Below are positions 42,033 to 51,722 of a stretch of DNA of 64,000 bases, piece after piece. The notes below the pieces were generated by a model that did not search any database, was not told the origin of the DNA, and saw only the letters and a program-made list of their open reading frames with translations. The DNA is from Mesorhizobium_K quangtriensis. Lineage in GTDB: Bacteria; Pseudomonadota; Alphaproteobacteria; Rhizobiales; Rhizobiaceae. Location: the NCBI RefSeq assembly GCF_040081925.1, contig NZ_JBEBMF010000002.1:1178001-1242000 (forward strand), written 5' to 3'. The stretch's first letter is position 1. Each line of letters starts with the position of its first letter. The translations under genes and the position numbers were made by a program.

Positions 42033-42592
42033 CAGCCGACCTCTTTCAGTGCAAGCTTGAGCGAATTGAGTTTTGTCCTGAGCGACGTGTCGATCTGGCG
42101 CGAGCCGATCTTCACGACGAGCCCGCCGAGCAACGACGGGTCGACAGTGGCGGCGATCGCCACGTCCTTGCCGGTGACGCCCCTGAGCGCCGCCTTGAGT
42201 TCATCCTGCTGCGCAGCCGACAGCGGATGCGCCGAGGTAACCTCGGCCGCAACCTCGCCGCGCGCATCCGCCGCAATGGCATGGAACGCCTTGATCATGG
42301 CCGGAACGGCAAAGAGCCGGCGGTTCTGCGCGACGACGCGCAGGAAATTGCCGACCAGCCCGGTGATGCCTGCCTTGTCTGCGATCGATGCGATTGCCTT
42401 CAGCTGATCCTCGGCCGAGAAGACCGGGCTCTTGATCAGACGATCGAGATCGGCGCTCTCAACGAGAAGCTTCTCGAAGCTGGAAAGGTCCGCCTCGACC
42501 TTGTCGACGGAATTTGACTGGGCCGCCAGCTCATAGAGCGAGCCGGCGTAGCGTTCGGCGATACCGGAGACTGGCGAAGAGGACTGTGCCAC
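42032..42592 (-). CDS. atpH: ATP synthase F1 delta subunit
   Basis: 186 residues. Peripheral-stalk subunit joining F1 to b-subunits. IAERYAGSLYELAAQSNSVD, FLRVVAQNRRLFAVPAMIKA, VTSAHPLSAAQQDELKAALR, and PSLLGGLVVKIGSRQIDTSL are typical. First gene of the operon; the a, b and c subunits are encoded elsewhere, as usual in rhizobia. Confidence 0.98.
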   Translation of the reverse strand: MAQSSSPVSGIAERYAGSLYELAAQSNSVDKVEADLSSFEKLLVESADLDRLIKSPVFSAEDQLKAIASIADKAGITGLVGNFLRVVAQNRRLFAVPAMIKAFHAIAADARGEVAAEVTSAHPLSAAQQDELKAALRGVTGKDVAIAATVDPSLLGGLVVKIGSRQIDTSLRTKLNSLKLALKEVG

Positions 42593-42849
42593 GTTTCGTC
42601 TGTTCTCTTGTCTTGTCGGCCGCAGGTTCCATGTGGCTAGCTGCAGAGCTGGCTAAGTACCTGGCCTTATTGGATTTTTTCCGACCTGGGCTTACGCGTT
42701 CCGCATCCCCCTGCCGAAAGTCGATTGCCGTCTAGCACAGGCTTTCCGATACCGCAACACGTTGCCGCGCGGGCTTTCCGGCACTTTTGTCGCACTGTGG
42801 AAACCGGCCCGCAAGAGGCCGCCGGATTCGGGCCGGATTCAGCGAAGAT

Positions 42850-43257
42850 TCAGGCCACCAGCCCGAAGGAAAAGGCCAGCGCCATGGCGGCCAGTGTGAC
42901 GTCGATGACCAGCCACAGCCAGTTGGAAAGCCGGTTGGCCTGATCGGACATCATCGAGACGATTCGACCGAAGGCGGTGAACAGCCAGCAGAAGCCCAGC
43001 GCCATGTAGAGCAGCGGCTGCGCGAGCAACAGCGCCGACAGGCCCGCTCCGAGATAGAAACCGGCCATGTTGGCCCGTGCCACCGCATAGGCTTCCGGGC
43101 GCTCCGGTTTCGCCGGCAGCCGCAGAAGCCGGAAGGCCGTGCCGGGCGCAAACAGCAGGAAAACGCCGAGAAGAACCGTCACAACGGCGGAAATCCAGGC
43201 TAGCCATTCGCCTTGTGTCACAGGCCACGAAAACGCGAATCCCAATGCGCCCTCCAT
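42850..43257 (-). CDS. DUF4345-like small membrane protein
   Basis: 135 residues with four hydrophobic segments: WLAWISAVVTVLLGVFLLFA, ANMAGFYLGAGLSALLLA, LLYMALGFCWLFTAFGRI and LSNWLWLVIDVTLAAMALAF. The loop RARANMAGFYLGAG-like stretch (ARANMAGFYLG) and FGRIVSMMSD resemble DUF4345 proteins. Function unknown. The 257-bp gap upstream of the atp operon on its left holds the atp promoter, not resolved here. Confidence 0.7.
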   Translation of the reverse strand: MEGALGFAFSWPVTQGEWLAWISAVVTVLLGVFLLFAPGTAFRLLRLPAKPERPEAYAVARANMAGFYLGAGLSALLLAQPLLYMALGFCWLFTAFGRIVSMMSDQANRLSNWLWLVIDVTLAAMALAFSFGLVA

Positions 43258-43315
43258 TCGAATCGCAATTGTGAGATTAGCGAACGGACGCGGCGCTGTC
43301 GCGTCCGACCGTCGA

Positions 43316-43726
43316 TCAGGACATACGCGGGACGAGCTGGATCAGCAAAATGGCCGATGCCGCCGCGAGAACCACCCATGTCGCGATGGCGGGCAAGCCG
43401 CGCATTGCAAGCTGACGCATGGAACGCACGGGGGCGAACATGCCGAATGGATGCAGCAATCGGGCGACCAGCAGGGGCAGAAGCAGCGCGTGCATGGTTG
43501 TCGAGGCGGCACCCAGCCCTTCGGCCAGAGCAGCCACCAGCAAGCCGAGCGGGACATACTCGGCAAAATTGGCATGCGCGCGAATCCGCAGGCTGAGCCG
43601 GGCATGCCCGCCGTCGCCGTTGATCACGTTCATCTGCAGGCGTCCCATGCTGACCCAAAGCGAGAGCGCCACATAGAGAAGCCCGAACAGGCCGGCATAG
43701 AAGGCGGTGATGGTGGGAAATGACAT
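43316..43726 (-). CDS. MAPEG family membrane protein
   Basis: 136 residues, four transmembrane segments. MAPEG motif: RLSLRIRAHANFAEYVPLGL with the glutathione-site Arg, Asn and Glu, then LHPFGMFAPVRSMRQLAMRG. Bacterial members are of unknown activity, related to glutathione transferases and FLAP. Same strand as the DUF4345-like gene 58 bp downstream. Confidence 0.88.
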   Translation of the reverse strand: MSFPTITAFYAGLFGLLYVALSLWVSMGRLQMNVINGDGGHARLSLRIRAHANFAEYVPLGLLVAALAEGLGAASTTMHALLLPLLVARLLHPFGMFAPVRSMRQLAMRGLPAIATWVVLAAASAILLIQLVPRMS

Positions 43727-43834
43727 TCACAACTCCCGATGTCGGTCTTTGCCGGAACTTGGTGCGGATCAGAATATGGTCGCGATCATGGTCTGGGGTG
43801 CGGCAGTCGGCAAACCGTTTCTGACGCGGGACTA

Positions 43835-46024
43835 TTAAAGAAAGCTCTGCGGATCGATGTCGACCGACACGCGCACCGAGCCCCTGACCTTCGGCCCTGC
43901 CCCAAGCAGGGCGCGGATGTAGCCCTGCATGTCCGAGCGGCGCTCGCCGTGGACGAGCAGGCGGAAGCGATGACGACCGGCGACCAGCGCCAGCGGCGCC
44001 TCGGCCGGTCCGAGGACCTGGATGTCGGACGAAGGCGGCGCGGCCCGGCGGATGCCGCGCGCATGAGTTTCCGCTTCGGCGCGCGTCATGGCGCTGACGA
44101 TGATGCCCGCCAGCCGTCCGAAGGGCGGCAGTCCGGATCGTTCTCGCTCGGCGATCTCCCTGACATAGAAGGTTTCCGCGTCGCCCGAGACGATCGCCCG
44201 CATGACCGGATGGTCCGGCTGGTAGGTCTGGAGCAGGCCGAGGCTCTTCTTGCCGGTGCGCCCGGCCCGCCCCGTGACCTGGCTGAGAAGCTGAAAGGTG
44301 CGCTCGGCCGCGCGCGGGTCGCCATTGGCGAGGCCGAGGTCGGCGTCGACGATGCCGACCAGCGTCATGTTCGGGAAATTATGCCCCTTGGCGACAAGCT
44401 GCGTGCCGATGACAATGTCGGCCTCGCCATTGGCGATGGCGTCGAGTTCCATCCTCAGCCGCTTGACGCCGCCAAGCAGGTCCGACGAAAGGACGATGGT
44501 GCGGGCGTCGGGGAAATGGCTGACGACCTCTTCGGCGACGCGCTCCACACCGGGGCCGCAGGCGACAAGATGGTCGAAGGTGCCGCATTCCGGGCAGGCA
44601 TCAGGCCGCTTTTTATGGTGCCCGCAATGATGACAGACGAGCTGACCGCGAAAGCGATGCTCCACCAGCCAGCTCGAGCAATCCGGGCACTGGAAGCGGT
44701 GGCCGCAGACGCGGCAGAGCGTCAGCGGCGCATAGCCGCGACGGTTGAGAAAGAGCAGCGACTGCTCCTTGCGCTCCAGCGTCTTGCGTACTTCCGCGAG
44801 GAGGGCCGGCGACAGGAAGCCGCCGCGGGCGGGCGGTGAACGGCGCAGGTCGACCGCCTTGAGGTCGGGGAGCGAGGCTTCGGCGAAACGGGCGGGTAGC
44901 ACGGCGCGCGCATAGCGCCCCTGATCTGCGTTGACGCGGCTTTCGATGGAGGGCGTGGCCGAGGCCAGAACGACGGGGAAGCTGCCTATGTGGCCGCGCA
45001 CCACAGCCATGTCGCGCGCGTTGTAGGTGACGCGATCCTCCTGCTTGTAGGCAGGATCGTGCTCCTCGTCGATGACGATCAGACCAAGCTCGTTGAAGGG
45101 CAGGAACAGCGCCGAGCGCGCGCCGGCGACGACGCGGATGCTGCCCTCGGCCACCTGCCGCCAGACGCGTTCGCGCATGCGCGGCGCCAGATCGGAGTGC
45201 CATTCGGCAGGCTTTGCGCCAAAGCGGTCCTGAAATCGTTCGAGGAAAGCATGGGTCAGTGCGATCTCGGGCAGAAGGATGAGAACCTGCCTGCCCTTGT
45301 CGAGCGCGGCGGCGACGGCCTCGAAATACACCTCCGTCTTGCCTGACCCCGTGACGCCGTCGATGAGGGTCACCCCTGCCCCACCTTTTTCGACGGAGGC
45401 GCGCAGCATATCGGCCACCGCCTGCTGGTCATCGGACAGCTCGGGCTTCGAATAATCAGTGTCGGGACGCGCGACGACCGGGCGCGGCGGGATCATGACC
45501 GTCTCGAACACGCCCTGGTCCCGCAGCCCGTCGATGACCGTGGACGAGACGCCGGCGGCATGCGCGAGACCGGAGCGCGTCCAGGCAAGCCCGTCATGGG
45601 CGGCGTCAAGCACGCGGGCGCGTGCCGCCGTCATCCGGTCGGGCGCTGCTTCGGTGCGCTGCAGGCCTTCCGTCCAGGGTTCGGGGTCGAAGGCGGCCGG
45701 CGCGCGCAACAACATGCGCGCCACCATGCCGGGTGCGGAGAGCGTGTAGGCCGAGACCCAGTCGACGAAGCGGCGGGTTTCAGGGTCGATCGGCGGACAA
45801 TCGAAGACTTCCGAGATTGGCTTCAGCTTCTTCGAATCGACGTCGCCGGCGTCGGTGTCCCACACAACGCCTGCAACCTCACGTGGCCCCAGCGGCACAC
45901 GCACGATCGAACCCGGCTCGACATGCATATCGTCGGGCACCGCGTAGGTGTAGGGTCGCTCCGCAGGCATCGGCACCAGAACGGGGGCCGAGCGCATGGG
46001 TGGCTTGCGCGAATCGTCTTTCAT
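43835..46024 (-). CDS. priA: Primosomal protein N' (replication restart helicase)
   Basis: 729 residues. Superfamily 2 helicase that reloads DnaB at stalled forks. TLIDGVTGSGKTEVYFEAVA (Walker A), LLPEIALTHAFLERFQDRFG, GLIVIDEEHDPAYKQED (DEEH box). The zinc-binding pairs lie in CRVCGHRFQCPDC, CHHCGHHKKRPDACPEC. GTQLVAKGHNFPNMTLVGIV and RAGRTGKKSLGLLQTYQPDH close the helicase core. Confidence 0.98.
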   Translation of the reverse strand: MKDDSRKPPMRSAPVLVPMPAERPYTYAVPDDMHVEPGSIVRVPLGPREVAGVVWDTDAGDVDSKKLKPISEVFDCPPIDPETRRFVDWVSAYTLSAPGMVARMLLRAPAAFDPEPWTEGLQRTEAAPDRMTAARARVLDAAHDGLAWTRSGLAHAAGVSSTVIDGLRDQGVFETVMIPPRPVVARPDTDYSKPELSDDQQAVADMLRASVEKGGAGVTLIDGVTGSGKTEVYFEAVAAALDKGRQVLILLPEIALTHAFLERFQDRFGAKPAEWHSDLAPRMRERVWRQVAEGSIRVVAGARSALFLPFNELGLIVIDEEHDPAYKQEDRVTYNARDMAVVRGHIGSFPVVLASATPSIESRVNADQGRYARAVLPARFAEASLPDLKAVDLRRSPPARGGFLSPALLAEVRKTLERKEQSLLFLNRRGYAPLTLCRVCGHRFQCPDCSSWLVEHRFRGQLVCHHCGHHKKRPDACPECGTFDHLVACGPGVERVAEEVVSHFPDARTIVLSSDLLGGVKRLRMELDAIANGEADIVIGTQLVAKGHNFPNMTLVGIVDADLGLANGDPRAAERTFQLLSQVTGRAGRTGKKSLGLLQTYQPDHPVMRAIVSGDAETFYVREIAERERSGLPPFGRLAGIIVSAMTRAEAETHARGIRRAAPPSSDIQVLGPAEAPLALVAGRHRFRLLVHGERRSDMQGYIRALLGAGPKVRGSVRVSVDIDPQSFL

Positions 46025-46119
46025 GGCGCGTGACCTTGCCGCGACTTTCGGCTAGAGCAAAGGCCGGCTGGGATCGAAGATCCCTCAGGAACAACTCCGG
46101 TCACTGGAAGGATACGCCC

Positions 46120-46776
46120 ATGAAGTTCTTCGTCGATACCGCTGACATCAAGGAAATCCGCGAACTGCACGACCTCGGCCTGGTCGACGGCGTCACCACC
46201 AACCCGTCGCTGATCCTGAAATCGGGCGGCAACATCACCGACGTAACCAAGGAAATCTGCTCTATCGTGGAGGGCCCGGTCTCGGCCGAGGTCGTCGCCA
46301 CCGAATACGGCCAGATGATCAAGGAAGCCGAGGTTCTGGCCAAGATCGCCGACAACATCTGCATCAAGGTGCCGCTGACGCTGGACGGGCTCAAGGCCTG
46401 CCGCACCATCCGCACGAGCATGAACCGCCTCGTCAACGTGACGCTGTGCTTCTCGGCAAACCAGGCATTGCTGGCGGCCAAGGCCGGCGCGACCTTCATC
46501 TCGCCCTTCGTCGGGCGCATCGACGATACCGGTTCGGACGGCATGGAGCTGATCGCCGAAATCCGCCAGATCTACGACAATTACGACTTCCCGACCGAAA
46601 TCCTGACCGCCTCGGTGCGCACCGTGAACCACGTCAAGCAGGCTGCGCTGATCGGCGCCGACGTGGTGACCGCGCCGCCGGCGACGCTGAAGGCTCTCGT
46701 CAGCCATCCGCTGACCGACAAGGGCTTGGCGCAGTTCCTCGCCGACTGGGCGAAGACCGGCCAGAAGATCGCCTGA
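46120..46776 (+). CDS. tal: Transaldolase (TalB-like/FSA subfamily)
   Basis: 218 residues, the short transaldolase form. MKFFVDTADIKEIRELHDLG, LVDGVTTNPSLILKSGG, NICIKVPLTLDGLKACRTI with the Schiff-base Lys, VTLCFSANQALLAAKAGATF and ISPFVGRIDDTGSDG. Transfers dihydroxyacetone units in the pentose phosphate pathway; members of this branch may instead be fructose-6-phosphate aldolases. ATG 46120 has GGAAGG upstream. Divergent from priA, 95 bp apart. Confidence 0.96.
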   Translation: MKFFVDTADIKEIRELHDLGLVDGVTTNPSLILKSGGNITDVTKEICSIVEGPVSAEVVATEYGQMIKEAEVLAKIADNICIKVPLTLDGLKACRTIRTSMNRLVNVTLCFSANQALLAAKAGATFISPFVGRIDDTGSDGMELIAEIRQIYDNYDFPTEILTASVRTVNHVKQAALIGADVVTAPPATLKALVSHPLTDKGLAQFLADWAKTGQKIA

Positions 46777-46782
46777 TCCCCT

Positions 46783-47589
46783 ATGGACGCCGCCGCGATC
46801 GCCAAAACCGTCCTGGAAGCGATCGACGGCGGCAGCCAGATGCAGCCTTTCACGACGCGCGATGCGGCCTTTTCGGAGGCAGACGCATACGCCGTGACGG
46901 CCGAGCTGCGCGCGCTTCGCATCGCGCGCGGCGAAAAACCCATTGGCCGCAAGATCGGCTTCACCAACCGCACCATCTGGGACGAATACGGCGTCTTCCA
47001 GCCGATCTGGGGCGATGTCTACGACACGACCGTGCGCGACGTGTCGCCCGGCGACCGGGTCGTCGTCTCGCAATTGCCCGAGCCGCGCATCGAACCGGAG
47101 ATCGTGCTGGGGTTGGCCAGCGACCTGACGCCTGACATGGGCGTCGAGGAGATCGCGGCCTCGATAGGCTGGGTCGCGCATGGATTCGAGTTTGTGCAAT
47201 CGATCTTTCCGGGCTGGAAATTCAACGTGGCTGACTGTGTCGCCGATGGCGGCTTGCACGGGCGGCTGTTCGTCGGGCCGAGGCGGATTCTGTCAGACAG
47301 GGAGCGCAGGACGCTCGCAGCCGACTTGTCCAGCCTGACAATCCGGTTGAGCCACGACGGGACCGTCATCGACACGGGCGTGGGCGCGAACGTGCTGGAT
47401 GGGCCGATCCATGCGTTGGCGCATCTGGTCGCCGTGCTTGAGAAGGATCGGCTCAACCCGCCAATGAGAGCAGGCGAGATCGTCACGACCGGAACGCTGA
47501 CTCGTGCCTTTCCGGTGCTGCCGGGCGAAAAATGGTCGACTGAAATCGCGGGCGTCGACCTGCCGGGGCTGGTCGTCCGGATCGCCTGA
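46783..47589 (+). CDS. 2-keto-4-pentenoate hydratase/FAH-fold family (MhpD-like)
   Basis: 268 residues. FAH-fold hydratase or decarboxylase: GRKIGFTNRTIWDEYGV, RIEPEIVLGLASDL with the metal-binding Glu pair, DCVADGGLHGRLFVGP, VLDGPIHALAHLVAVLEKD, and TTGTLTRAFPVLPGEKW. Similar to MhpD and to 4-oxalocrotonate decarboxylases. Aromatic degradation genes are not nearby, so a specific substrate is not assigned. It follows tal by 6 bp and is convergent with lptE. Confidence 0.88.
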   Translation: MDAAAIAKTVLEAIDGGSQMQPFTTRDAAFSEADAYAVTAELRALRIARGEKPIGRKIGFTNRTIWDEYGVFQPIWGDVYDTTVRDVSPGDRVVVSQLPEPRIEPEIVLGLASDLTPDMGVEEIAASIGWVAHGFEFVQSIFPGWKFNVADCVADGGLHGRLFVGPRRILSDRERRTLAADLSSLTIRLSHDGTVIDTGVGANVLDGPIHALAHLVAVLEKDRLNPPMRAGEIVTTGTLTRAFPVLPGEKWSTEIAGVDLPGLVVRIA

Positions 47590-47595
47590 AGCCGG

Positions 47596-48165
47596 CTACT
47601 TCAGCGAAGTCGGACGCTTCGACAGTTCCTGCGCAATCACGATGTTGAGCAGTTCGGCGAGTTCGCGGGCGGCGCGGTCCTCGGCGTTGAGGCGCGCGCG
47701 ATAGGCCGCGAATTCCTGTCGCGGCACGTCATATTGCGAGGTGATCCGCCTACGGCCGGTGGTGACGACCTCTGCGCTGCCAGCAGCGGTCAGCGAATAG
47801 TTGGCGGTCATGGTGACCGTGCCCGCGGTCGGCTCGTTGTCCTCGCCGATCTGGACGACCGCGCCGGTCTGGTGGACCGTGATGACGTTCAGCGTCAGCG
47901 TATAGGCGGGTGTGGCAGGCTGACCAGCGCCGCGCCCAAACAGGAAGATCAGTTGGTTGCGCAGCTGCTGCGCCGCGCGATCATCGACCGGCTTGATCGC
48001 GATCAACGACAGGTCGGCGGTGACGGCCCCCTGCGGCTTGCCCGAATCGGGATTGGAATAGAGCGGCTGCACCGTGCAGGCGGCCAGAAAAGGCAGGGCC
48101 AGAACGGCGAAAAGTGCTGCCGCGCGCAGCCGGGCTTTCGGCAGGGACCGTTCAGACGACGACAT
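47596..48165 (-). CDS. lptE: LPS assembly lipoprotein LptE
   Basis: 189 residues. Lipoprotein signal with lipobox LAAC (FLAACTVQPLYS). LptE plugs LptD in the outer membrane and helps deliver LPS. TVQPLYSN, ADLSLIAIKPVDDRAAQQLR, and LNAEDRAARELAELLNIVIA match the alphaproteobacterial LptE. Its ATG overlaps the leuS end by 14 bp. holA, which follows lptE in many rhizobia, is absent here. Confidence 0.92.
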   Translation of the reverse strand: MSSSERSLPKARLRAAALFAVLALPFLAACTVQPLYSNPDSGKPQGAVTADLSLIAIKPVDDRAAQQLRNQLIFLFGRGAGQPATPAYTLTLNVITVHQTGAVVQIGEDNEPTAGTVTMTANYSLTAAGSAEVVTTGRRRITSQYDVPRQEFAAYRARLNAEDRAARELAELLNIVIAQELSKRPTSLK

Positions 48166-50785
48166 TCACGATCCTCTGCGGCACGACGATGACCTTGCGC
48201 GGCGTTTTCCCCTCGAGAGCCTTCTGCACGACATCGAGCGCGAGCGCGGCTTTCTCTACGGCAGATTGATCTGCGTCGCGGGCGATTGTCAAATCCCCCC
48301 GCTTCTTGCCGTTTATCTGAACAGGCATGACGATCTCGCTGTCCACAGTCAGCGCGGGGTCATAGGCTGGCCACGGCTTGTCGGCGACCAGCCCGGCACC
48401 GCCGAGCTCGGCGTGGCACTCCTCGGCCAGATGCGGCATCATCGGTGCGATCAGGCCGACCAGCATGTCCAGCGCCTCGCGCGTCGCCGCCTTCAGCTCG
48501 GCCGATGCCTTGCCGGCGGCGATGTCCGAAACCGGCCCCTGCAGCGCGTTGGCGAGTTCGTAGATGCGGGCGACGGCCTTGTTGAAGCCGAGCTTCTCGA
48601 TTTCCTCGCCGACCGACTTCACGATTTTGTGCGCGGCCTTGGAGAGAGCCGCCGCCTCGCCGTCATGCGCGGCCGCGGGCGCGACACCGGTCAGACCCGG
48701 CGCTGCCTCTGAAACAAGCCGCCACAGGCGCTGCACGAAACGGTGCGCGCCCTCGACGCCGGCCTCGGTCCAGATCACGTCGCGCTCGGGCGGCGAATCG
48801 GAAAGCATGAACCAGCGGGCGGTGTCGGCGCCGTAAGAGCCGATGATATCGTCGGGGTCGACCACGTTCTTCTTCGACTTCGACATCTTCTCGATCGCGC
48901 CGATCTCGATCGGCGTGCCGTCCGTCAGCAGGAACGCCTTGCGCGAACCGTCGAACTCCTCGACCTTGATCTCGGCGGGCGTGACCCAGCCGTCCGGCCC
49001 CTTGTAGGTTTCGTGCACGACCATGCCCTGCGTGAACAGGCCCTCGAACGGCTCCGCGACCGTGTTGAGGTGGCCGGTCGCCTTCATGGCGCGGGCATAG
49101 AAGCGCGAATAGAGCAGGTGGAGGATCGCGTGCTCGATGCCGCCGATATACTGGTTCACCGGCAGCCAGCCCTTCGGACCGTCGACAGCCGACAGCGTGG
49201 TGGGGGCCGTCTCGTTCCACGGATCGGTAAAGCGGGCGAAATACCAGGACGAATCGACGAACGTGTCCATCGTGTCGGTATCGCGACGCGCGTCCTTGCC
49301 ACATTGCGGGCATTCGACATGCTTCCATGTCGGATGATGATCGAGAGGATTGCCTGGCCGGTCGAAGGTGACGTCGGTCGGCAGCTCGATCGGCAGGGCG
49401 GAGGCAGGCACTGGCACCGCGCCGCAGGAATCGCAGTGGATGACCGGGATCGGGCAGCCCCAGTAGCGCTGGCGCGAGATCAGCCAGTCGCGCAGACGGA
49501 ACTGCACCTTGCGTTCGCCCTGCGGGCGGCCGTTGAGCACGTCGCCCGACAGGCGCTCGGCGACCGCGTCGAAGGCGTCCTTCGGCTTCATGCCATCGAG
49601 GAAGCGCGAATTGATCATCGCACCATCATCGACATAGGCCTCTTCGAGAATGCGGAAGGTCGCGGCGTCCGCGCCTTCGGGCATGACGACCGGCGTGACC
49701 GGCAGGCCATACTTGTTGGCGAAGTCGAGGTCGCGCTGGTCATGCGCTGGGCAGCCGAAGATCGCGCCCGTGCCGTATTCCATCAAGACGAAGTTCGCCA
49801 CGTAGACTGGCAGCGTCCACGCTGGATCGAAGGGATGCACGACGCGGATGCCGGTGTCGAAGCCCTGCTTCTCGGCGGTCTCCAGATCGGCGGCGGCGGT
49901 GCCGCGATGGCTGATGTCCTTGATGAAGGAAGCGAGCTTCGGATTGTCTTCCGCTGCCTTCTTCGCCAGCGGATGATCGGCCGCGATCGCCATGAAGGAC
50001 GCGCCGAAGATCGTGTCCGGACGGGTCGTGTAGACCTCCAGTTCCGTCTCGCCTGAGGGCGCGGTCGCCGCGTCGAGCTTCCAGCGCAGCAACAGGCCTT
50101 CCGAGCGGCCGATCCAGTTGGCCTGCATCAGCTTGACCTTCTCGGGCCATTTGTCGAGCGTATCGAGGCTGTCCAGCAGATCCTGCGACATCGACGTGAT
50201 CTTGAAGAACCACTGCGTCAGGTCGCGCTGTTCGACGAGCGCGCCGGAGCGCCAGCCGCGCCCGTCGATGACCTGCTCGTTGGCAAGCACGGTCATGTCC
50301 TCGGGATCCCAGTTGACCTTGGCCGAACGGCGCTCGACGAGGCCTGCCTTCCAGAAGTCGAGGAACATCTTCTGCTGGTGCTTGTAATAGGACGGATCGC
50401 AGGTGGCGATCTCGCGCGCCCAGTCGAGCGACAGGCCCATCACCTTGAGCTGCGCCTTCATCGCCTCGATGTTCTGGTAGGTCCACGATCGCGGGTTGAC
50501 GCCACGGTCGCGTGCTGCGTTCTCGGCCGGCAGGCCGAACGCGTCCCAGCCCATGGGATGCAGCACGTTGTAGCCAAGCGCGCGGCGGTGGCGCGCGACA
50601 ACGTCGCCCATCGTGTAGTTGCGGACGTGGCCCATGTGGATGCGCCCGGACGGATAGGGGAACATCTCGAGCACGTAGTATTTCGGCCGGGAATCGTCGT
50701 TCTTCGTCTCGAAGAGCTTGGCGGCGTCCCAGGCCTTCTGCCACTTCGGTTCGGACGCTCGGGCGTTGTATCGTTCGGTTGCCAT
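48152..50785 (-). CDS. leuS: Leucyl-tRNA synthetase
   Basis: 877 residues. HIGH-like motif MFPYPSGRIHMGHVRNYTMG near residue 40 and KMSKSKKNVVDPDDIIGSYG near residue 630. The editing domain (about residues 230-420) has TRPDTIFGASFMAIAADHPL. C-terminal tRNA-binding domain complete. Charges tRNA-Leu with leucine. It overlaps the lptE start by 14 bp, a known pairing. Confidence 0.99.
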   Translation of the reverse strand: MATERYNARASEPKWQKAWDAAKLFETKNDDSRPKYYVLEMFPYPSGRIHMGHVRNYTMGDVVARHRRALGYNVLHPMGWDAFGLPAENAARDRGVNPRSWTYQNIEAMKAQLKVMGLSLDWAREIATCDPSYYKHQQKMFLDFWKAGLVERRSAKVNWDPEDMTVLANEQVIDGRGWRSGALVEQRDLTQWFFKITSMSQDLLDSLDTLDKWPEKVKLMQANWIGRSEGLLLRWKLDAATAPSGETELEVYTTRPDTIFGASFMAIAADHPLAKKAAEDNPKLASFIKDISHRGTAAADLETAEKQGFDTGIRVVHPFDPAWTLPVYVANFVLMEYGTGAIFGCPAHDQRDLDFANKYGLPVTPVVMPEGADAATFRILEEAYVDDGAMINSRFLDGMKPKDAFDAVAERLSGDVLNGRPQGERKVQFRLRDWLISRQRYWGCPIPVIHCDSCGAVPVPASALPIELPTDVTFDRPGNPLDHHPTWKHVECPQCGKDARRDTDTMDTFVDSSWYFARFTDPWNETAPTTLSAVDGPKGWLPVNQYIGGIEHAILHLLYSRFYARAMKATGHLNTVAEPFEGLFTQGMVVHETYKGPDGWVTPAEIKVEEFDGSRKAFLLTDGTPIEIGAIEKMSKSKKNVVDPDDIIGSYGADTARWFMLSDSPPERDVIWTEAGVEGAHRFVQRLWRLVSEAAPGLTGVAPAAAHDGEAAALSKAAHKIVKSVGEEIEKLGFNKAVARIYELANALQGPVSDIAAGKASAELKAATREALDMLVGLIAPMMPHLAEECHAELGGAGLVADKPWPAYDPALTVDSEIVMPVQINGKKRGDLTIARDADQSAVEKAALALDVVQKALEGKTPRKVIVVPQRIVNVVV

Positions 50786-50929
50786 GACCGGTATTTCACT
50801 TAAAAGAGCAAGCTATCCGCCGGGTGCGTCCGGCAGATCATGGAAAATTCGGGCGGACCTTCACCATGGTTTGCCCGAAGCGTCAACTGCGCGGGCGGCT
50901 GGGCTGCCCGAAACGGAGCGGAATCAGGC

Positions 50930-51592
50930 ATGAGCAGCGCGGTCGAACGGCTGGGCGAGGTGCGGGACAGGATCGCGACAGCGGAGCGCGAGGCGAAGCG
51001 GCCGGCAGGTTCGGCAACGCTGGTCGCGGTGTCGAAAACCTTCGATGCAGCGGATATCCGTCCTGTCATCGAGGCGGGACAGCGCGTCTTCGGCGAGAAC
51101 CGCGTGCAGGAGGCGCAAGGCAAATGGCCCGCACTGAAGGCTGAATTCCCCGATATCGAGTTGCACCTGATCGGCCCGCTGCAATCCAACAAGGCCAAAG
51201 AGGCAGTGGCCCTGTTCGACGTGATCGAGACGGTCGATCGCGAGAAGATCGCAGCGGAACTCGCCAGGGAAATCGCGAAGCAGGGCAAGGCGCCGAGGCT
51301 TTACGTGCAGGTCAACACCGGTTCGGAGCCGCAGAAGGCCGGCATCGAGCCGACCGAAGCCGTGGCGTTCGTGAAACGTTGCCGCGATACCCACGGCCTC
51401 GCCATCGAAGGCCTGATGTGCATTCCGCCAGCGGATGAGAACCCCGGTCCGCACTTCGCGCTGCTGGCCAAACTGGCGAAGGAAGCCAGCGTCGAAAAGC
51501 TGTCAATGGGCATGTCGGGCGACTACGAAACGGCGGTAGCTTTCGGCGCAACCAGCGTGCGCGTGGGCAGCGCGATTCTCGGGACGCGATAG
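50930..51592 (+). CDS. Pyridoxal phosphate homeostasis protein (YggS/PROSC)
   Basis: 220 residues. TIM-barrel fold with the Lys that binds PLP in ATLVAVSKTFDAADI. FGENRVQEAQGKWPAL, ELHLIGPLQSNKAKEAVALF, YVQVNTGSEPQKAGIEP, GLMCIPPADENPGPHF, LSMGMSGDYETAVAFGATSV are all conserved. It regulates PLP supply. ATG 50930 chosen because upstream residues have no match. Confidence 0.95.
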   Translation: MSSAVERLGEVRDRIATAEREAKRPAGSATLVAVSKTFDAADIRPVIEAGQRVFGENRVQEAQGKWPALKAEFPDIELHLIGPLQSNKAKEAVALFDVIETVDREKIAAELAREIAKQGKAPRLYVQVNTGSEPQKAGIEPTEAVAFVKRCRDTHGLAIEGLMCIPPADENPGPHFALLAKLAKEASVEKLSMGMSGDYETAVAFGATSVRVGSAILGTR

Positions 51593-51722
51593 GCCCGGGT
51601 CGCTCCAATTCCTCGCACGGCATTGGCAGCACTGTTGCGGCACCCTATCTGTTTCGAGGTTCTCTCTCCCTTTCGCCGCAGCGCCCCTCCCGACGCGCGA
51701 GGCCCAACATGGAGCCTACCCC

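Noticed and set aside
40533..42407. 624-codon ORF antisense to atpA and atpH
   Set aside because: Shadow of two certain genes, with a biased, domain-free translation.
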